Below are positions 12,525-24,850 of a stretch of 64,000 nt of DNA, piece after piece. This DNA is from Dromiciops gliroides. Lineage: Eukaryota; Chordata; Mammalia; Microbiotheria; Microbiotheriidae. Each line of letters opens with the position of its first letter. Within the stretch, counting starts at the first letter, position 1. A program made the translations under genes and the position numbers. Under the pieces are notes generated by a model. It worked only from the letters and a program-made list of their open reading frames with translations. It did no database searches and was not told where the DNA came from. Location of the stretch: the NCBI RefSeq assembly GCF_019393635.1, contig NC_057861.1, positions 543,192,211-543,256,210 of the forward strand, given 5' to 3'.

Positions 12525-12880
12525 CAACAAGGTTGATTTTATTTATTTAGCACCCACTAGGTGCAAGGCACTGCACGAAATGTTGGGGATATAAAAACCA
12601 AAATGAAACTGCCCCTTCTTTAAAGGAACATACATTTCATTGTGGGAGACAACATATATAAAAAGTATACAAGAAACATGTTTTGTGAGGAGGGTACTCA
12701 CAGTTGGAGGGATCAGGAAAGGTTGCAGAGAAAATGGTACCTGAACAGTTTTGAAGGACACAAGGGATTCTAAAAAGACAGGCACAACGGTGAGAATACA
12801 TTCTGTGAGCCAGTAGAAAGGTGCAAAAATAAGAGGAGTGTTGCATGTAAGAAAGAGCAAGGAGGCCAATTTGGCCAATT
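12525..12880 (-). mobile_element. LINE-2 3' end, reverse
   Basis: Reads as reversed L2 terminus (AGCACCCACTAGGTGCAAGGCACTG) followed by antisense ORF2 3' sequence to AGCAAGGAGGCCAATTTGG. Confidence 0.85.
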
Positions 12881-12884
12881 AACT

Positions 12885-14985
12885 CCCATCCCTCTGTAGC
12901 AACTTCCAGAGATGTCTATCTAAATACTGCATCACTAACTGCCTATTGGACATTTCAAAGTACATGTCCCATCCCCAAAAGAGAAAAAGAACTATTTGTA
13001 CAAAAATATTTATAGCAGCTCTTTTTGTGGTGGCTAAGAATTGGAAATTAAATGAAAGCCCATCAATTAGGGAATGCCTAAATAAGCTATGGTATATGAT
13101 GGTGATGGAATATTATTGTGCTATAAGAAATGATAATCAGTATGATTTCAGAAAGTGTTGGAAAGACTTGTATGAACTGATGTATAGTGAAGTGAGCAGA
13201 ACTAAAAGAACACTGTGCACAGACAGCAATATTGTTTGAGGAAGAACTGAATGACAACTATTCTCAGCAATACAATGATCCAAGACAATCCCAAAGGACA
13301 AATGATGAAGCATACTATCCACCTCCAGCAAAAGAACTGATATTAATTGAACATGGACTGCAGCATGCTATTTTTCACTTTCATTTTTTTTCTTTTATTC
13401 AAGTTTTTTTATACAAAATGACCAATAGGTGATGTTTTACATAATTGCACACATGTAACCTGTATCTGATTGCTTAACACCACAGGGAGGAGACAGGGTT
13501 AAATTTGGAACTCAAAACTATAAATAAAAATGTTTATTATTTTTAAAAATTTTAATAATCCTTTGCATAAAAAACCCAAAGTGCATGTCCCATAGGCATC
13601 TCAAATTAACATGTCCAAAATAGAACTCTTTCCTCCAGTGGCCCCCTGTTACCTCCAGTATCGAATATAAAGATTTCTCTGACATTTAAAGCTCTCTATA
13701 ACCTGGCCTCCTTCTATAACACCAGTCTCTTTATACTTTACTCTCTTCCACACATTCTATACTCCAGCAATACTAACCTAGTTGATAGTCCTTATACATG
13801 ACACTCCATCTCCTGTTTGTCTCTGTACTGGCTGCCCCTCTGGTCTGGAACTCTCTATTTGTTCACCTCATATTAGCTTGTTTCTAGACTCAGCTCAAAT
13901 TTCTTCTGCTTCCTAGTGCTCTGTTCCCTCCCATACCCCACTACCATGAGGCTGCTAGTTTCTTCTGCTCCTAGATTACCTTTTACCTACTCAGAATCTA
14001 TCTTGTATGTGTCTTGTACCTATTTATATGTTGTCTTTTATTTAGAATTAAAGCTCCTTGATGGCAGGGGTGGTGTTTTTGCTTTTGTATTTCCAGCACT
14101 TAGCACAGGGCCTAGTACCTCCTAACAGACTAATTAAAGATGTGACTTTGCCCCAAACCCACCCCTCTTCTGAAACTTCTCTTTCTACTGTACTTACCAC
14201 CATTCTTCCAGTCATCCATTTTCAAAACTTTGGAGTCACCACCTACTTTTTACTTTCCCTTCCCTTCATGTATAATCAGTTATGTCATGTCCCTTCTAAC
14301 TCCAAAACATCTTTTACATTTCTCCTTTTCTCTCTACTCAAAAGTCAACCACCCTAGTTCAAATTCTCATCACCTTTGGCCTGAGCTACTGCAATACTTC
14401 CCAATTTTTCTTCTTGCTTTAGGTCTCTCCCCTCTCTTGTCCAGCCTTTACACAGCTGATAAAATATTATTCCTAAGGAAAAGCTCCTAACTCATCTTAC
14501 TCTTTTGTTTAAACAACCTTCAGTGGCTTCCCCACTCTAGGATAAAATACAAAATCTTTACTATGGCATTTGTACCCTCCAAAGTCTTACTTGAACCTGT
14601 CTTTCCAGGCTAAGTTTACATCACTCATCTTCACATTCATTACATTCTATCCAAATTGGATTCAGCATTTCATTTTCCTACCTTATTTATTCATACGCTT
14701 TCAAACAACAGTCCTTCAAGCTTGGAATGAATTCCCTCTTCAACTATACCTGTCCTAATACTTCATCTTCCTTGAAGGTCAAGTGAAGTTGTTAGTGCTC
14801 ACTCCTTCCTCAACCTATCTATATTTACTTTTTGTGTATTTTTTTCCTTGCCTAATAGAATACATATTCCTTAAGAGTAGGGAATGGTGTTGTTTTGTGT
14901 TGTTTTTTGTATTATAAATAGCACAGCATGTTGCACATATTAGGTGCTTAATAAATGTTTATTGAATTTAATTGAATGATTTGTA
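12885..14985 (+). mobile_element. LINE-2 (sense), split by a LINE-1 3' end
   Basis: Sense-strand L2 ORF2 3' region and 3' UTR. Landmarks are CATTTCAAAGTGCATGTCCC at the split, GCTCCTTGATGGCAGGG near 14052, and the terminus TTAGGTGCTTAATAAATG near 14940. Two L2 3'-end motifs (about 14090 and 14940) suggest two overlapping L2 copies. Confidence 0.85.
12973..13576 (+). mobile_element. LINE-1 3' end, 5'-truncated
   Basis: ORF2 C-terminal coding (TKIFIAALFVVAKNWKLNE at 13000-13060), the 3' UTR and an A-rich end. TSD CAAAGTRCATGTCCCAT at 12955-12972 and 13577-13593, inserted into L2. Confidence 0.9.
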
Positions 14986-15559
14986 TTTAACATATCAATG
15001 TTAACTGAACCATAGGATAGCTTATATATAGGACTGCAAGACAAATTAATAAATACTCATCAAAAAGATGAAAATTAGATAAATTAATATATCTATTTTT
15101 TATACTTTCCTTTGATAGTAACAATGTCAAATAACATGGGAAGAGAAAAAAATCTTCCAATAGAAGTACTTTTGTGGATTTCTTGTGTTTTTAGCAATAT
15201 AGAAGATTATATTTTGTGATGAAGACTGAGGGTAAAGAAGAAACAATTTAAATAATAATAGATAGTGAATAATTTGGCATTTGAATAATTGATATGACTG
15301 ATAAAGGATCATTATGACATTTGATCCTATTGCTATCTGGTACAACACTAGTAATTGTGGAAATTTGTGTGTGTGTGCAAGTATTTAAAAAAACAATGCA
15401 AGTGCAGAAGCTTAGTTAATAATAATTAAAATTAACGATGTTCAGTCAAGAGACTCAAGGAAATTAAGGAATATGACTATTTTGATAAAATCAACTTGGT
15501 TATACTTATTAGCAAATGATTCAAAATGGTATAAAAAATTAATATTTAATTTTGTATGT
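14986..15559. other. Unassigned AT-rich sequence
   Basis: Low-complexity AT-rich DNA with no convincing coding frame or repeat family. Confidence 0.4.
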
Positions 15560-17300
15560 TTCTGTCAGTCAATAAATATTTATTAAGTATGTGTTATGTG
15601 CTACCATGGTGCTAAAAACTGAGGGTACAAAACAAACAAACAAAAAAACCAAGCCAAAAGCAGTCCCTGCCTTCAAGGAGATCAAAATATAGTGGAGGAG
15701 GCAATAAACAAGATATATGTAGGATAAATAGGAAACAATTAAAAGGAAGGGACTAGAAGGGGTTGGGAATGGTTTCCTGTAAAATAAGGGATTTTACTGG
15801 AATTTGAAAGAAGCCAGGAAAGCTAGTAGGCATCAAAGGCCAGGGAAAGTATTACAGACATGGAAGACAATCAAAGAAAATGTCCAGAGTTAAGAGATAG
15901 AATGTCTTGTTCGAAGAACAGCAAGGAGGCCAGTGTCACTAAACTAAAGAGTAGATAGATGGCCAGGAGTAAAGTGTAGGAAGACTGGAAAGATAGGAGG
16001 GAGATAGGCGTTTGTGTGGTGGCGACATAGTCAGATCTGTGCTTTAGGAAACTCACTTTGGCAGCTTAATGGAGAATGGACTGGAGTAGGGAAATGAAGT
16101 AGGCAGTCTCACCAGCAATATTGCAATAAGCCCAGGTTTGAGATGATAAGGACCTGCATGAAGGTGGTAGCAATATCAGAGAAGAGAAGGGGACATATTC
16201 CAGAGATATTGTAAAAGATGAAATTGATAGACCTTAGCAACAGATTGAATTTGGGGTGGCAAGATAATGAGGAGTTGGAGATGATGCCTAGATTGTAAGC
16301 CTGAGGCACTGGGAAGATGGCGATGCCCTCTATTGTAAAGTGGGGGAAAGGGGAGACAGAATTTAGGGGAAAAGATAATTAGCTCAGTTTTGAACAGACT
16401 GAGTTTAAGATGTCTACTGGAGGGGCAGCTGGATAGAGCACCGGCCCTGGAGTCAGGAGTACCTGAGTTCAAATCCGGCCTCAGACACTTAACACTTACT
16501 AGCTGTGTGACCCTCGGCAAGTCACTTAACCCCAATTGCCTCACCAAAAAAAAAAAAAAAAGATGTCTACTGGATATCTAGTTTAAGATGTCCGAGAGGT
16601 AGTTGGAGATTTGAGACTAGAGGTCAGCAGAGATTGGGGCAGGATAGGTAAATCTGAGAATTATTAGCATAGAGCTGGTAATTAGTCCATGGGAGCTGAT
16701 AATATCACCAAGTGAAAATGTACAGACAGAGAACAGAACAGAACCCTGAGGGGCACCTGCAGTTAGAGGGTGTGATCTGTATGAAGATCTAGCAAGTGAG
16801 ACAGAGAAGGAATAGTCTGATAGGTAGGAGGAGAACCAAGAGAGACCAGTGCCCTGAAAACCTACAGAAAAGGGAGTATGAAGGAGAAGAAAGTGATTAA
16901 CAATGTCAAAAGCTGCAAAGAGGTCAAGACAAATGAAAATTGAAAAATGGTATTGGATTTGGCAATCAATCATAAGATCATTGATAGCTTTGGAGTGACC
17001 AGTTTCTGAGGAATTATGAGGCCAGAAACTAGATTGTAAGGGGTTAAGATGAGAGTGAGAAGAGAGAAAGTTTAAGCAACTATTGGAGGCAGCTTTTTCA
17101 GAGTTTAACCTCAAAGGTCATTAGAAATATAGTACTGCAGTCAGCCAGGATAGAAGGATCAAGTGATTGTTTGTTTCAGGCTGAGTGGAACATGAGCAAA
17201 TTTGTAGGGTGCAGGGAAGGAACCAGTGTGGGTAGGGGATTGAAGATAAGAGTTCAGATGACAGAGGGGGCAATCTTTTGTATTTATTTGTATTTATATA
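15560..17300 (-). mobile_element. LINE-2 (antisense) with RT-domain relic
   Basis: Starts with the reversed L2 terminus (CAATAAATATTTATTAAG) and runs into antisense ORF2. On the minus strand 17114-16617 keeps a recognisable L2-type reverse transcriptase relic: LDLFAAFDIVNHFLLL, then GAPQGSVLFSVCTFSLGDIISSHG. The YADD box is not preserved. A SINE interrupts at 16422. Confidence 0.9.
16422..16560 (+). mobile_element. CORE-SINE (WSINE1-like) with short head deletion
   Basis: Perfect 14-bp TSD AGATGTCTACTGGA at 16408-16421 and 16561-16574. The head reads GGGGCAGCTGGATAGAGC: the AGGTGGCGCAGT block of the A-box region is missing. Confidence 0.93.
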
Positions 17301-17344
17301 GTCAGGCATTAAAATAAACATTACACAACCTTTGAAGATCTGAT

Positions 17345-17510
17345 TCATAAGAAGCTATAAAGCTTCTCTAACCTGTTCCAAAAATCTCATTCTAAAGATT
17401 ACTAAACTGAGAACCAGAGAGATTAGTGAAGTCATACAGCCAGTTAGTGGCAGAGCTGTTATAACTCAGATTTCTTGATTTCCAGTCCAGTGCTGATTTA
17501 ATTTTTAAAA
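17345..17510 (-). mobile_element. Old MIR-type CORE-SINE fragment, reverse
   Basis: Weak match to the reversed MIR 3' half and core (ACTGAGAACCAGAGAG..., CAGCCAGTTAGTGGCAGAGC). Confidence 0.6.
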
Positions 17511-17629
17511 AATCTTCCCTGTTTCTCACTCCATGCTGAAAATATACTTCATCATCTCAACCGTAAAATGAGAAGTCTGGACAAATAGACTCTGAGGACT
17601 CTTAGTTCTAGATTTATGCCATAAACTGA

Positions 17630-17910
17630 TGGGGTGGTTTTTTTAAAAATTTGTTTTTTGTTCCTTTCAGGTGTGTCCAACTCTTCACGATCCCATTTTA
17701 GGGTTTTCTTGACAAATATACTGGAGTAGTTTGCCATTTCCTTCTCCAGCTCATTTTTACAGATAAGGAACTTTGGCCAACAGAGTTAAGTGACTTGCCC
17801 AGGGTCACACAGCCAGTAGATCTCAGAGGTTAAGGTTAGATTTGAAGTCATGAAGATATTTCCTGATTCTGAGCCCAGTGTCCTATCCACTGTGCCATCT
17901 AGCTGCCCCA
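17630..17910 (-). mobile_element. CORE-SINE with RTE/BovB-like tail, reverse
   Basis: Reverse copy from the tail-side TTTGTTCCTTTCAGGTGTGT block to the head CTAGCTGCCCC. TSD CATAAACTGATG is seen near 17620 and again near 17924. Confidence 0.85.
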
Positions 17911-18935
17911 CAAACTGATGCCCATAAACTGATGCAAACCACCAATATGCATTGACCTGCCCACTCTCTAAACTGGTTATATTTGTTATTCATATCTTCC
18001 TTAGGTTGGGAGGTGGTGGTGGTAATTAAATGTTTGTTTTAAGATTACTTCTGTTGGGCTGTTAACAGTATGAAAAAAGGGAAAAGCAACAGAGGACTGG
18101 ACTATCTAAATTCAGAAAGGCTCATTACCAGAAAAAAAAAGGCTTACTAGGTAATAATTTATCAGTCATAGCAATTCATCAATATTGAGAACATAAGCAA
18201 AAGACACAGGCCATGATGACATTTTGAATGGGTGGGTCAAAAAACAAATTGCAGAAACAATAACTATGTGAAAGACAAAAATAATGAGAAAATATATTAA
18301 CATTTCTGAGATGTAATCAAAAAAGTAAAAATTATATTTCTGAGAACAAAGCAGCTCATTAAGATCATCTTCTATGTCAATAGAAGAAATACCCATACTA
18401 ATGGAATCCTAGATCACTTATGTTACACATTTGGATCAAAATCCTGGCTCAAATACTTACTATCATATACACTTACTATGTATGTATGTATGACTGAGTA
18501 AATCCTTTCTTTAAGCCTATTTCCTCACCCATTCAATTCAAGGGGCTGAATTTGATGAGTTCTTTGATCCTTTCTGGGTCTAAATTTATGATCCTATGAA
18601 GAAACCTTATGTCAGTTAGAACTAAAAGCCAGATAATCTGTTTGTGAATAATGGGGAATGACTTGAATTGTCTTTTTATAAATGGGTAAATTTAAATTAT
18701 CTGGCTTTACTTGATTTTGTGGTTGTCCTCTTGAATCCCAGACTTGATCTCAGATGGGTCAAATCTCTGTCTGGAACTTCTAAGTATGACTAATCGAGTA
18801 AGCAAACAACTTGAAGTCTTGGCAGAATCATCTTATCTTCTAAGATTTTTGGTTCAGACTGGGATGAAAATATAAAAAAAACCTAACCTTAATCTGGAAG
18901 TTTTGATTCAGAAAACTAATGAATAAAATAATGAA
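17911..18935. other. Mostly unassigned, with an old CORE-SINE-like patch
   Basis: 18430-18600 loosely resembles a diverged CORE-SINE in + orientation. The rest shows no family I recognise. A 13-bp perfect inverted repeat (AAAGCCAGATAAT at 18625-18637 with its complement at 18696-18708) could form a hairpin with a 58-nt loop. Confidence 0.4.
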
Positions 18936-19323
18936 TGAAAATGCATTTATTAAATGTTTGCTATATAACAAGCAACGTGTTAAGGACTAGTGATATAAAT
19001 ACAAAAGCAAAGACAGTATCTACCCTCAAGAGACTTACATTCTAATGGGGAAACAATACACATGGGGAGTGATAGCCAGGGAAAAGCACTCTGGTCCAGA
19101 AAATTAAAGGAATGGTGAGTGACTTTATAATGGAGTAGACAGACACACTCCATTCAGGAATAATGGTAGAGACAATTTGATTGTGGTACATGATTCTAGA
19201 ACTGGAGATGGGGAAAGGATAAATGGCTTGGGTAGACAAGCTGTTTTCTAGAAAGTTGTGGAGGAGGTAGCAGGAGAGGAAGGAATAAAAGCTAAGAAAG
19301 ACATGCCTTATAAATGTCATTCT
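18936..19323 (-). mobile_element. Reversed LINE-2 3'-end-like sequence, diverged
   Basis: Starts with a reversed L2-like terminus (GCATTTATTAAATGTTTGC, then TCAAGAGACTTACATTCTAATGGGG) and loses resemblance after about 19060. Confidence 0.55.
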
Positions 19324-19471
19324 GGGGGAAGCTAGGTGGTGCAGTGGATAAAGCACTGGCCCTAGAGTCAGGAGTACCTGAGTTCAAATCCGGCCTCAGA
19401 CACTTAACACTTACTAGCTGTGTGACCCTGGGCAAGTCACTTAACCCCAACTGCCTCACTAAAAAAAAAAA
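19324..19471 (+). mobile_element. CORE-SINE (WSINE1-like)
   Basis: TSD GTCATTCTGG on both sides. Short A tail. Confidence 0.92.
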
Positions 19472-20040
19472 AGTCATTCTGGCTTTTCAAAATAGAAGGA
19501 ATTAGAAAACTGTTTCACTGAGAAACAAAGTACTAAATCGTTTCTTTCTGGCAAGATGATTTTTCATTCTGTCATAAAAAGCTTTCAATATTAACATTTT
19601 ATGACCTCTGATTTATATGACTTCTGAGAAATAAACTGTTTGAATTTTAATACATTTTTTGTGCCAGATATTATATGACATTTAAAAAACCAAGGGTATT
19701 TTCTGCAAGCTCAGTTTACATTCTCCTTTAACCAAAAAATTCTGCCTGGCATGACCAGATTAAAATTCCACCTTGGTTGTTCACTATCTGTAACATTAAA
19801 CACCATTGATAAACATTATGATTCTACCACTGATCCCTACCCAAAAGACAGAGAAACAGATTATAAGATTATAAATTTAGCTGTAAGTGACTTAAGAAGT
19901 TATTTAGTTCAACCCCCTCATTTTACAATTGAGGAAACTGAAGGTTCAGAAAGGTTCTAACTTGACCAAGGCCAGACAGATAAGGTGGCAGAACCTGGAT
20001 TTGAAGCTAGTTCCTTTTATCACTGTAGTACTATGCTTCT
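19472..20040 (-). mobile_element. Unassigned sequence, then a MIR-type fragment (reverse)
   Basis: 19472-19870 has no recognisable feature. 19880-20035 reads as reversed MIR (CCCTCATTTTACAATTGAGGAAACTG without the full run, then GGCAGAACCTGGATTTGAA). Confidence 0.6.
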
Positions 20041-20289
20041 CTGGACTAGATGAACTTATAATATTCTTTCCTGCCTAATGATTTTTATGGTCTTACATTA
20101 TGTCCTGACAGGCAGGAGACTTGGCCTTTTGAGAATAAGAGTAGAAGGTACTTCCTGAAATAGAATACAGGCCCTGTACAGAAAATTATCTGACTCATCT
20201 GGACCTTGGAACAAATGGAATTTATATCTGAACGTTATGCTTAGGTTCACCTACAAATGATAACATCTAAAATTAGAGATGATTTTTAA

Positions 20290-20910
20290 ATAATCACATA
20301 AGGTCAATTACTTATCAAGTAGGTACAAACTCTTTATCCTGGCATTCAAGGCCTTCATTCTTATGAACCTATTCACCCTACTTCTTCATTATATTGACTA
20401 GAATCTTAATAGCTATAACAGAATTTAAAAGTGCTCTAGCACCGCCACCTTATTTTACAAATGAAGAAACTTAAATCCATGAGTATGGTATAATCCAGTC
20501 AAACCAGCCTACCCACAGTTCACCAAATTCAGTCTATACTTCCTGTTTCAGAACATTTGCTTATTCTCCTTCCTATCAGACTTTTACCACAAATATTTTA
20601 TGCAAAAAAATTTTGGAGGCCTTGGAATGCCTTTTCCCCCATCCTTCACCTACCGAAATCCATACTCCTGTAAGGCACAGCTCAAATGTCTCATTATTTT
20701 TACTTTCCTTGACCCTCAATCTCTCCTCAACCCAGTAATTTTTCTTTTCTGTGACTTCCATTTTCTATCTTGTAATATTTAGCCTATATTGCTTTATTTT
20801 ATGGTTAATTGTGTACATGTCTTATCTCCCTTACTAAATTGTTAATCTTCTTGAAGGGAAAGATCATGTCTTAACTATGTATCCCTTGAAGTAGCTAACA
20901 CAGAACTTTA
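20290..20910 (+). mobile_element. LINE-2-like 3' region, degraded
   Basis: Sense L2-like phrases (CACAGCTCAAATGTCTC, TTGAAGGGAAAGATCATGTC). An unrelated patch resembling a MIR end lies at about 20405-20495. Confidence 0.5.
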
Positions 20911-20979
20911 AAATAATAAAACGTGAAACAATAGCAAAAATAACAATAACAAACAATAACAATAACAAAAAATGAATAA

Positions 20980-21200
20980 AACATCTGATAGTCAAATTTA
21001 CTAGGACATACTTGAAACAAAAATACCATCACAAAACAGTCTTTTAAAGAAATAAAGACTGAATTAAATAATTTGAATCGTATTCATCAATTATAATTGG
21101 GTCTCACCAAAAAAAATTTATATTACCTAAATTAATTTAGAGATTTAGTGCTATACTAATCAAACTATTGACAATGAACCAGACTATGTCCAGTCACATA
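20980..21200 (+). mobile_element. LINE-1 ORF2 scrap
   Basis: Resembles the ORF2 block seen near 3880-3920 (a CTAATCAAACTA-type phrase at 21157). Highly diverged. Confidence 0.4.
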
Positions 21201-21394
21201 AGCCAGAGATTTTACTTGTTGATAAGGGAAGACAGAATCCAATTGTTTTGAGTACTGTTCAACTGTGCAAAGTGGACACATATATAGGTTTCTGAGTGAG
21301 TGCTACCTAATCAACAATGAAAATACATACTAGCACATTTGGTGGGGTGTGGGGGTACTTAATCTGGAATAGAAAAGAGAAATAGTTCCTGGTA

Positions 21395-21700
21395 AATTTT
21401 GTTTTTTAAAAAAATTTAATTGTTTCAGTAAGTGAAAATCTATTTTCTCTCCCTCCCACATCTCCCCACTCTCCTCCCCATTGAAAAAAGAAACAAAAAC
21501 AAAACTGTAACAAATATGCATAGTCAAACAAAATTAATCCCCACATTAGCCATGTCCAAAAAAAAAAAGTCTTCATCTGCACCTTGAATACATCACCTCT
21601 GTCTGGAGATGGGTAGATACACTGTTTTCCAAATAATAAGATAATTCTTTTATATACAATTTCCTTATCCTCATTAACAAGATCACTTTGCTAATACAGC
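21395..21700 (-). mobile_element. LINE-1 3' UTR, reverse
   Basis: Characteristic reversed 3'-UTR phrases: TCTCCCTCCCACATCTCC, CACATTAGCCATGTCC, then CACCTCTGTCTGGAGATGGG. Confidence 0.7.
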
Positions 21701-21771
21701 TCTTTCTTCAAAAAGGAATTAGTCTTTCTATTTCATCACAACCAATGGGGGTACTTTTAAAAACTAACTTA

Positions 21772-21921
21772 GGGGCAGCTAGGTGGCGCAGTGGATAAAG
21801 CACCTGCCCTGGATTCAGGAGGACCTGAGTTCAAATCCAGCCTCAGACACTTGACACTTACTAGCTGTGTGACCCTGGGCAAGTCACTCAACCCCAACTG
21901 CCTCACCAAAAACAAAACAAA
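21772..21921 (+). mobile_element. CORE-SINE (WSINE1-like)
   Basis: TSD AAAACTAACTTA. The tail is (CAAAA)n. Confidence 0.93.
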
Positions 21922-22074
21922 AACTAACTTAATCATCAATAAACACAAATATATCAATAGTCAAAGAAGAAAAAAAAAAGGCTGATGATATGAAACTTGT
22001 GAACTTCTGTTATGGTTTTTTAAACATATTAAATTTAATAAAATAGTAACAAAATTGTCTTGTTTATCTATATT

Positions 22075-22160
22075 CACATGCCAGGCACTATGCTAAGTGC
22101 AGGAGACATAAAGAAAGGAAAAAATAATCCCTGCTCTCAAGGAGTTTACATTACATATTC
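22075..22160 (-). mobile_element. LINE-2 3'-end scrap, reverse
   Basis: Short reversed L2 terminus, CCAGGCACTATGCTAAGTGC, then CTCTCAAGGAGTTTACATTAC. Confidence 0.75.
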
Positions 22161-22238
22161 TTTCTGAAGTTCTTTTTCTTTTTTTCTCTATATATTTTTT
22201 AAAGTTTTATTGAAATTTTTCATTCTTTAAAAATTTGT

Positions 22239-22396
22239 GGGGCAGCTAGGTGGTGCAGTGGATAGAGCACCGGCCCTGGAGTCAGGAGTACCTGAGTTCA
22301 AATCCGGCCTCAGACACTTAACACTTACTAGCTGTGTGACCCTGGGCAAGTCACTTAACCCCAATTGCCTCACTAAAAAAATAAATAAATAAAAAT
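22239..22396 (+). mobile_element. CORE-SINE (WSINE1-like)
   Basis: TSD AAAAATTTGT. The A tail has become (AAAT)n. Confidence 0.92.
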
Positions 22397-22621
22397 TTGT
22401 ACCTATATCACTACCCAAGGGAGTATTTTATGGAATTAGACAAAATAACATTTTATTTGGAGGAGATGGAACAACAGTGGAGCTGTAGCAGGAAGCAATA
22501 TAGTGAATTCTCCTCAAAACTCCTCCAAACAGATCTAGAAAACACCAAACCAAATCCTCATGGAGAAATCCTAGAAAAAGTCACAGTGAGCCACTTTTCC
22601 AGTCCAGGACAGCCTAGGGAG

Positions 22622-23208
22622 TGTAAAGAATTAATTGTTATTTGAGGTTTTTATGACCCCATCTTTTGGCTAGAATTTAAAAAAAAAAAACAAAAACCTT
22701 AGTGTACACTGGCCTCTGGGGCTCCGCAAATGGTATGGTGCTCCACCCACTGGTTGTAGCCGTCGCCATGATGCTGGCACCTTACATCATCACCACTCAC
22801 CTACACTTACATGAGCCTGGCAAAATTATAATGATTGGAAGCCTCGTGAGGGCAGTCATGTGACTGTCAGAGCGGCCAGCTAATTGGTTGGGGGCTGCTG
22901 GGGTTTGCTGGGAAGGGGATTCTAGCTGGAAGCTGGAAGGCGACAGGAGCAGGGCTGTGTATTCTCATCTGATTCCTGAGCAGTGGTATTTTTCCAGGTT
23001 ATATAATTTCTCTTTCTCCATTTTATTTCCTTTCCCTTGATCCTACTGATCCTGTTTGTGTGTGTGTGTGTGTGTATTTTTTTTTTAAGTTCGTTCTTGT
23101 TAAAATAAATCTTGTTCTGTTTTGAGGGAGGCTGCCGGTCTCCTTCCTTGCCCCAATATTGCGGCGAGCCGCTTAGCTAACACTCCCCAATTAAAAACTG
23201 GCCCCACA
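22622..23208 (+). mobile_element. Solo LTR of a class I (gamma-type) endogenous retrovirus
   Basis: A fossil solo LTR of 587 bp. It begins TGTAAAG, ends CCCCACA, and is flanked by the 4-bp duplication GGAG (22618-22621, 23209-23212). A 4-bp duplication is typical of class I elements. AATAAA at 23104-23109 and a GT-repeat (23054-23074) lie inside. It interrupts a LINE-1 5' UTR. No internal coding region remains here. Confidence 0.85.
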
Positions 23209-24761
23209 GGAGACAGAAAAGAAGCTTCTGGACACTAGAGATGGGGCCTAACCAGGTTCGCCACAAGTGTAGCACTCCAGCTCAGGGAGAGGCTGTGTAG
23301 AATGGTGAGATCAGGTGCTGGCACATACTGAAGAACCCCCCACATCCATATTGGGACACCATTGAAACAGGTGCAAACTGGCAGCTTTGTTATCCAATAA
23401 CCAAACTCATGGATCTAGGGTGAACTGAGGGATGGAACTTCCTTCCTAGGGAAGGCATTTCTGCATAAGGAGAGAGGTTATAGACCCTGAGTGATGTTCT
23501 AAAAGAGGAGCAAGTTTAGAAGCAATCAACAGCTGTGTGTGGTTTGGATCTCAGAAGCAAAACACAGTATCATTGTAGCTTTGAGCCAAATCTGAATACT
23601 GCATAGGAATAACCAGGGCAAGAATCCCAGACCTAAGGGGAGCCTGTGGGTTCTGTCACTCTGAACCAGCAAAGCTTCTCAGCTGACTGATAATGGCTGA
23701 GTTCAGCAGCAATTTACTATTGCTCAGACATAAGTCTAGATAAGGAATCTGCAGAGCTCAGACCAGAGAACAGTGATTAGACTTTACCCTGGAAGACTAC
23801 TTTGGGAGCCCTGAAAGCTTTCAGGTGTCCAGCCTGAGATCTTGGAATAACATAGTACTCAATACCACGAGAAAGTAGCAACAGGATCACAGCCTAGACC
23901 TTCCCTCCAGAATTAAAAAGAATTGGGCCCTAACATCAAGTCTGAAGTCAGATAATAGACTAAAAGAGTGAGCATATGAAAAAAGAATCCCACTATAAAA
24001 AGCTATTAGGGTGACAGGGATGCTCAAGACACAAACCCAGAAGAATAACATGACTACAAAACATCAACAAACCAAGTCTCAAAGAAAAATATTGCGTGGG
24101 CACAAATCCAACTAGAATTCCTGGAAGAGATGAAACAAGAGGTTTTTTTTTTAATTAAAAAGTTTTTATAAATGAAATGAGCCAAAGGAAAAAAATTGGA
24201 AAACAAATAAGAGTTATGGAAGAAAGAATTGAAAAGTAAATTATAGCTTGGCACAAGAGGTACAAAATCCTGTCCAAAACCCCATGAAAATTAGAATAGA
24301 CCAAATTGAAGCCAATGACTTCAAGAGACAACAAGAAATATTAGAACTAAATCAAAAGACTGAAGAAGTAGAAGAAAACGTAAAGTATCTCATAGCAAAA
24401 ACTGACTTAGAAAATGGATCAAAGAGAAAATTTTTAAGAAACCAGTGGACGACCTGAATGCCATGACCAAAAAAAAAAAAAGGTTCTAAACATCATTTTT
24501 TCAAGAAATATTTTTTTAACTGCCCTGATCTTTTAGAACCAAAGAGCAAAGTAGAAATTGGAAGAATCTTCCAAGGTCAACTCCTGAAACAAACACTAAA
24601 ATGAAAACTCCAAACCCAGAATTTCCTAGTTAAAGAAAAATTACTCCAAGTAGTCAAAAAGAAAGAACTTAAATATTGAAGAGACAGTCAAGATCACATA
24701 CAATATAGCAGCCACCACAAGAAGTGGAGAGCTTGGGACACAATATTTTAGAAGGCAAAGG

Positions 24762-24850
24762 ATATATATATATATATAACATATATAAATATATTTTATA
24801 TATAATAAATAAAATATATAAATATATATATAAAATCTATAAAATCATAC
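24762..24850 (+). repeat. (TA)n-rich microsatellite
   Basis: Imperfect TATA/AAAT repeat inside degraded LINE-1 ORF1. Confidence 0.9.

Noticed and set aside
16617-17114. 165-codon minus-strand frame as a possible host gene
   Set aside because: It is an L2 reverse-transcriptase relic (GAPQGSVLF, LGDIISSHG) in a continuous L2 context.
18625-18708. 13-bp perfect hairpin as a small-RNA precursor
   Set aside because: The stem is short, the loop long (58 nt), and the sequence AT-rich enough for chance occurrence.
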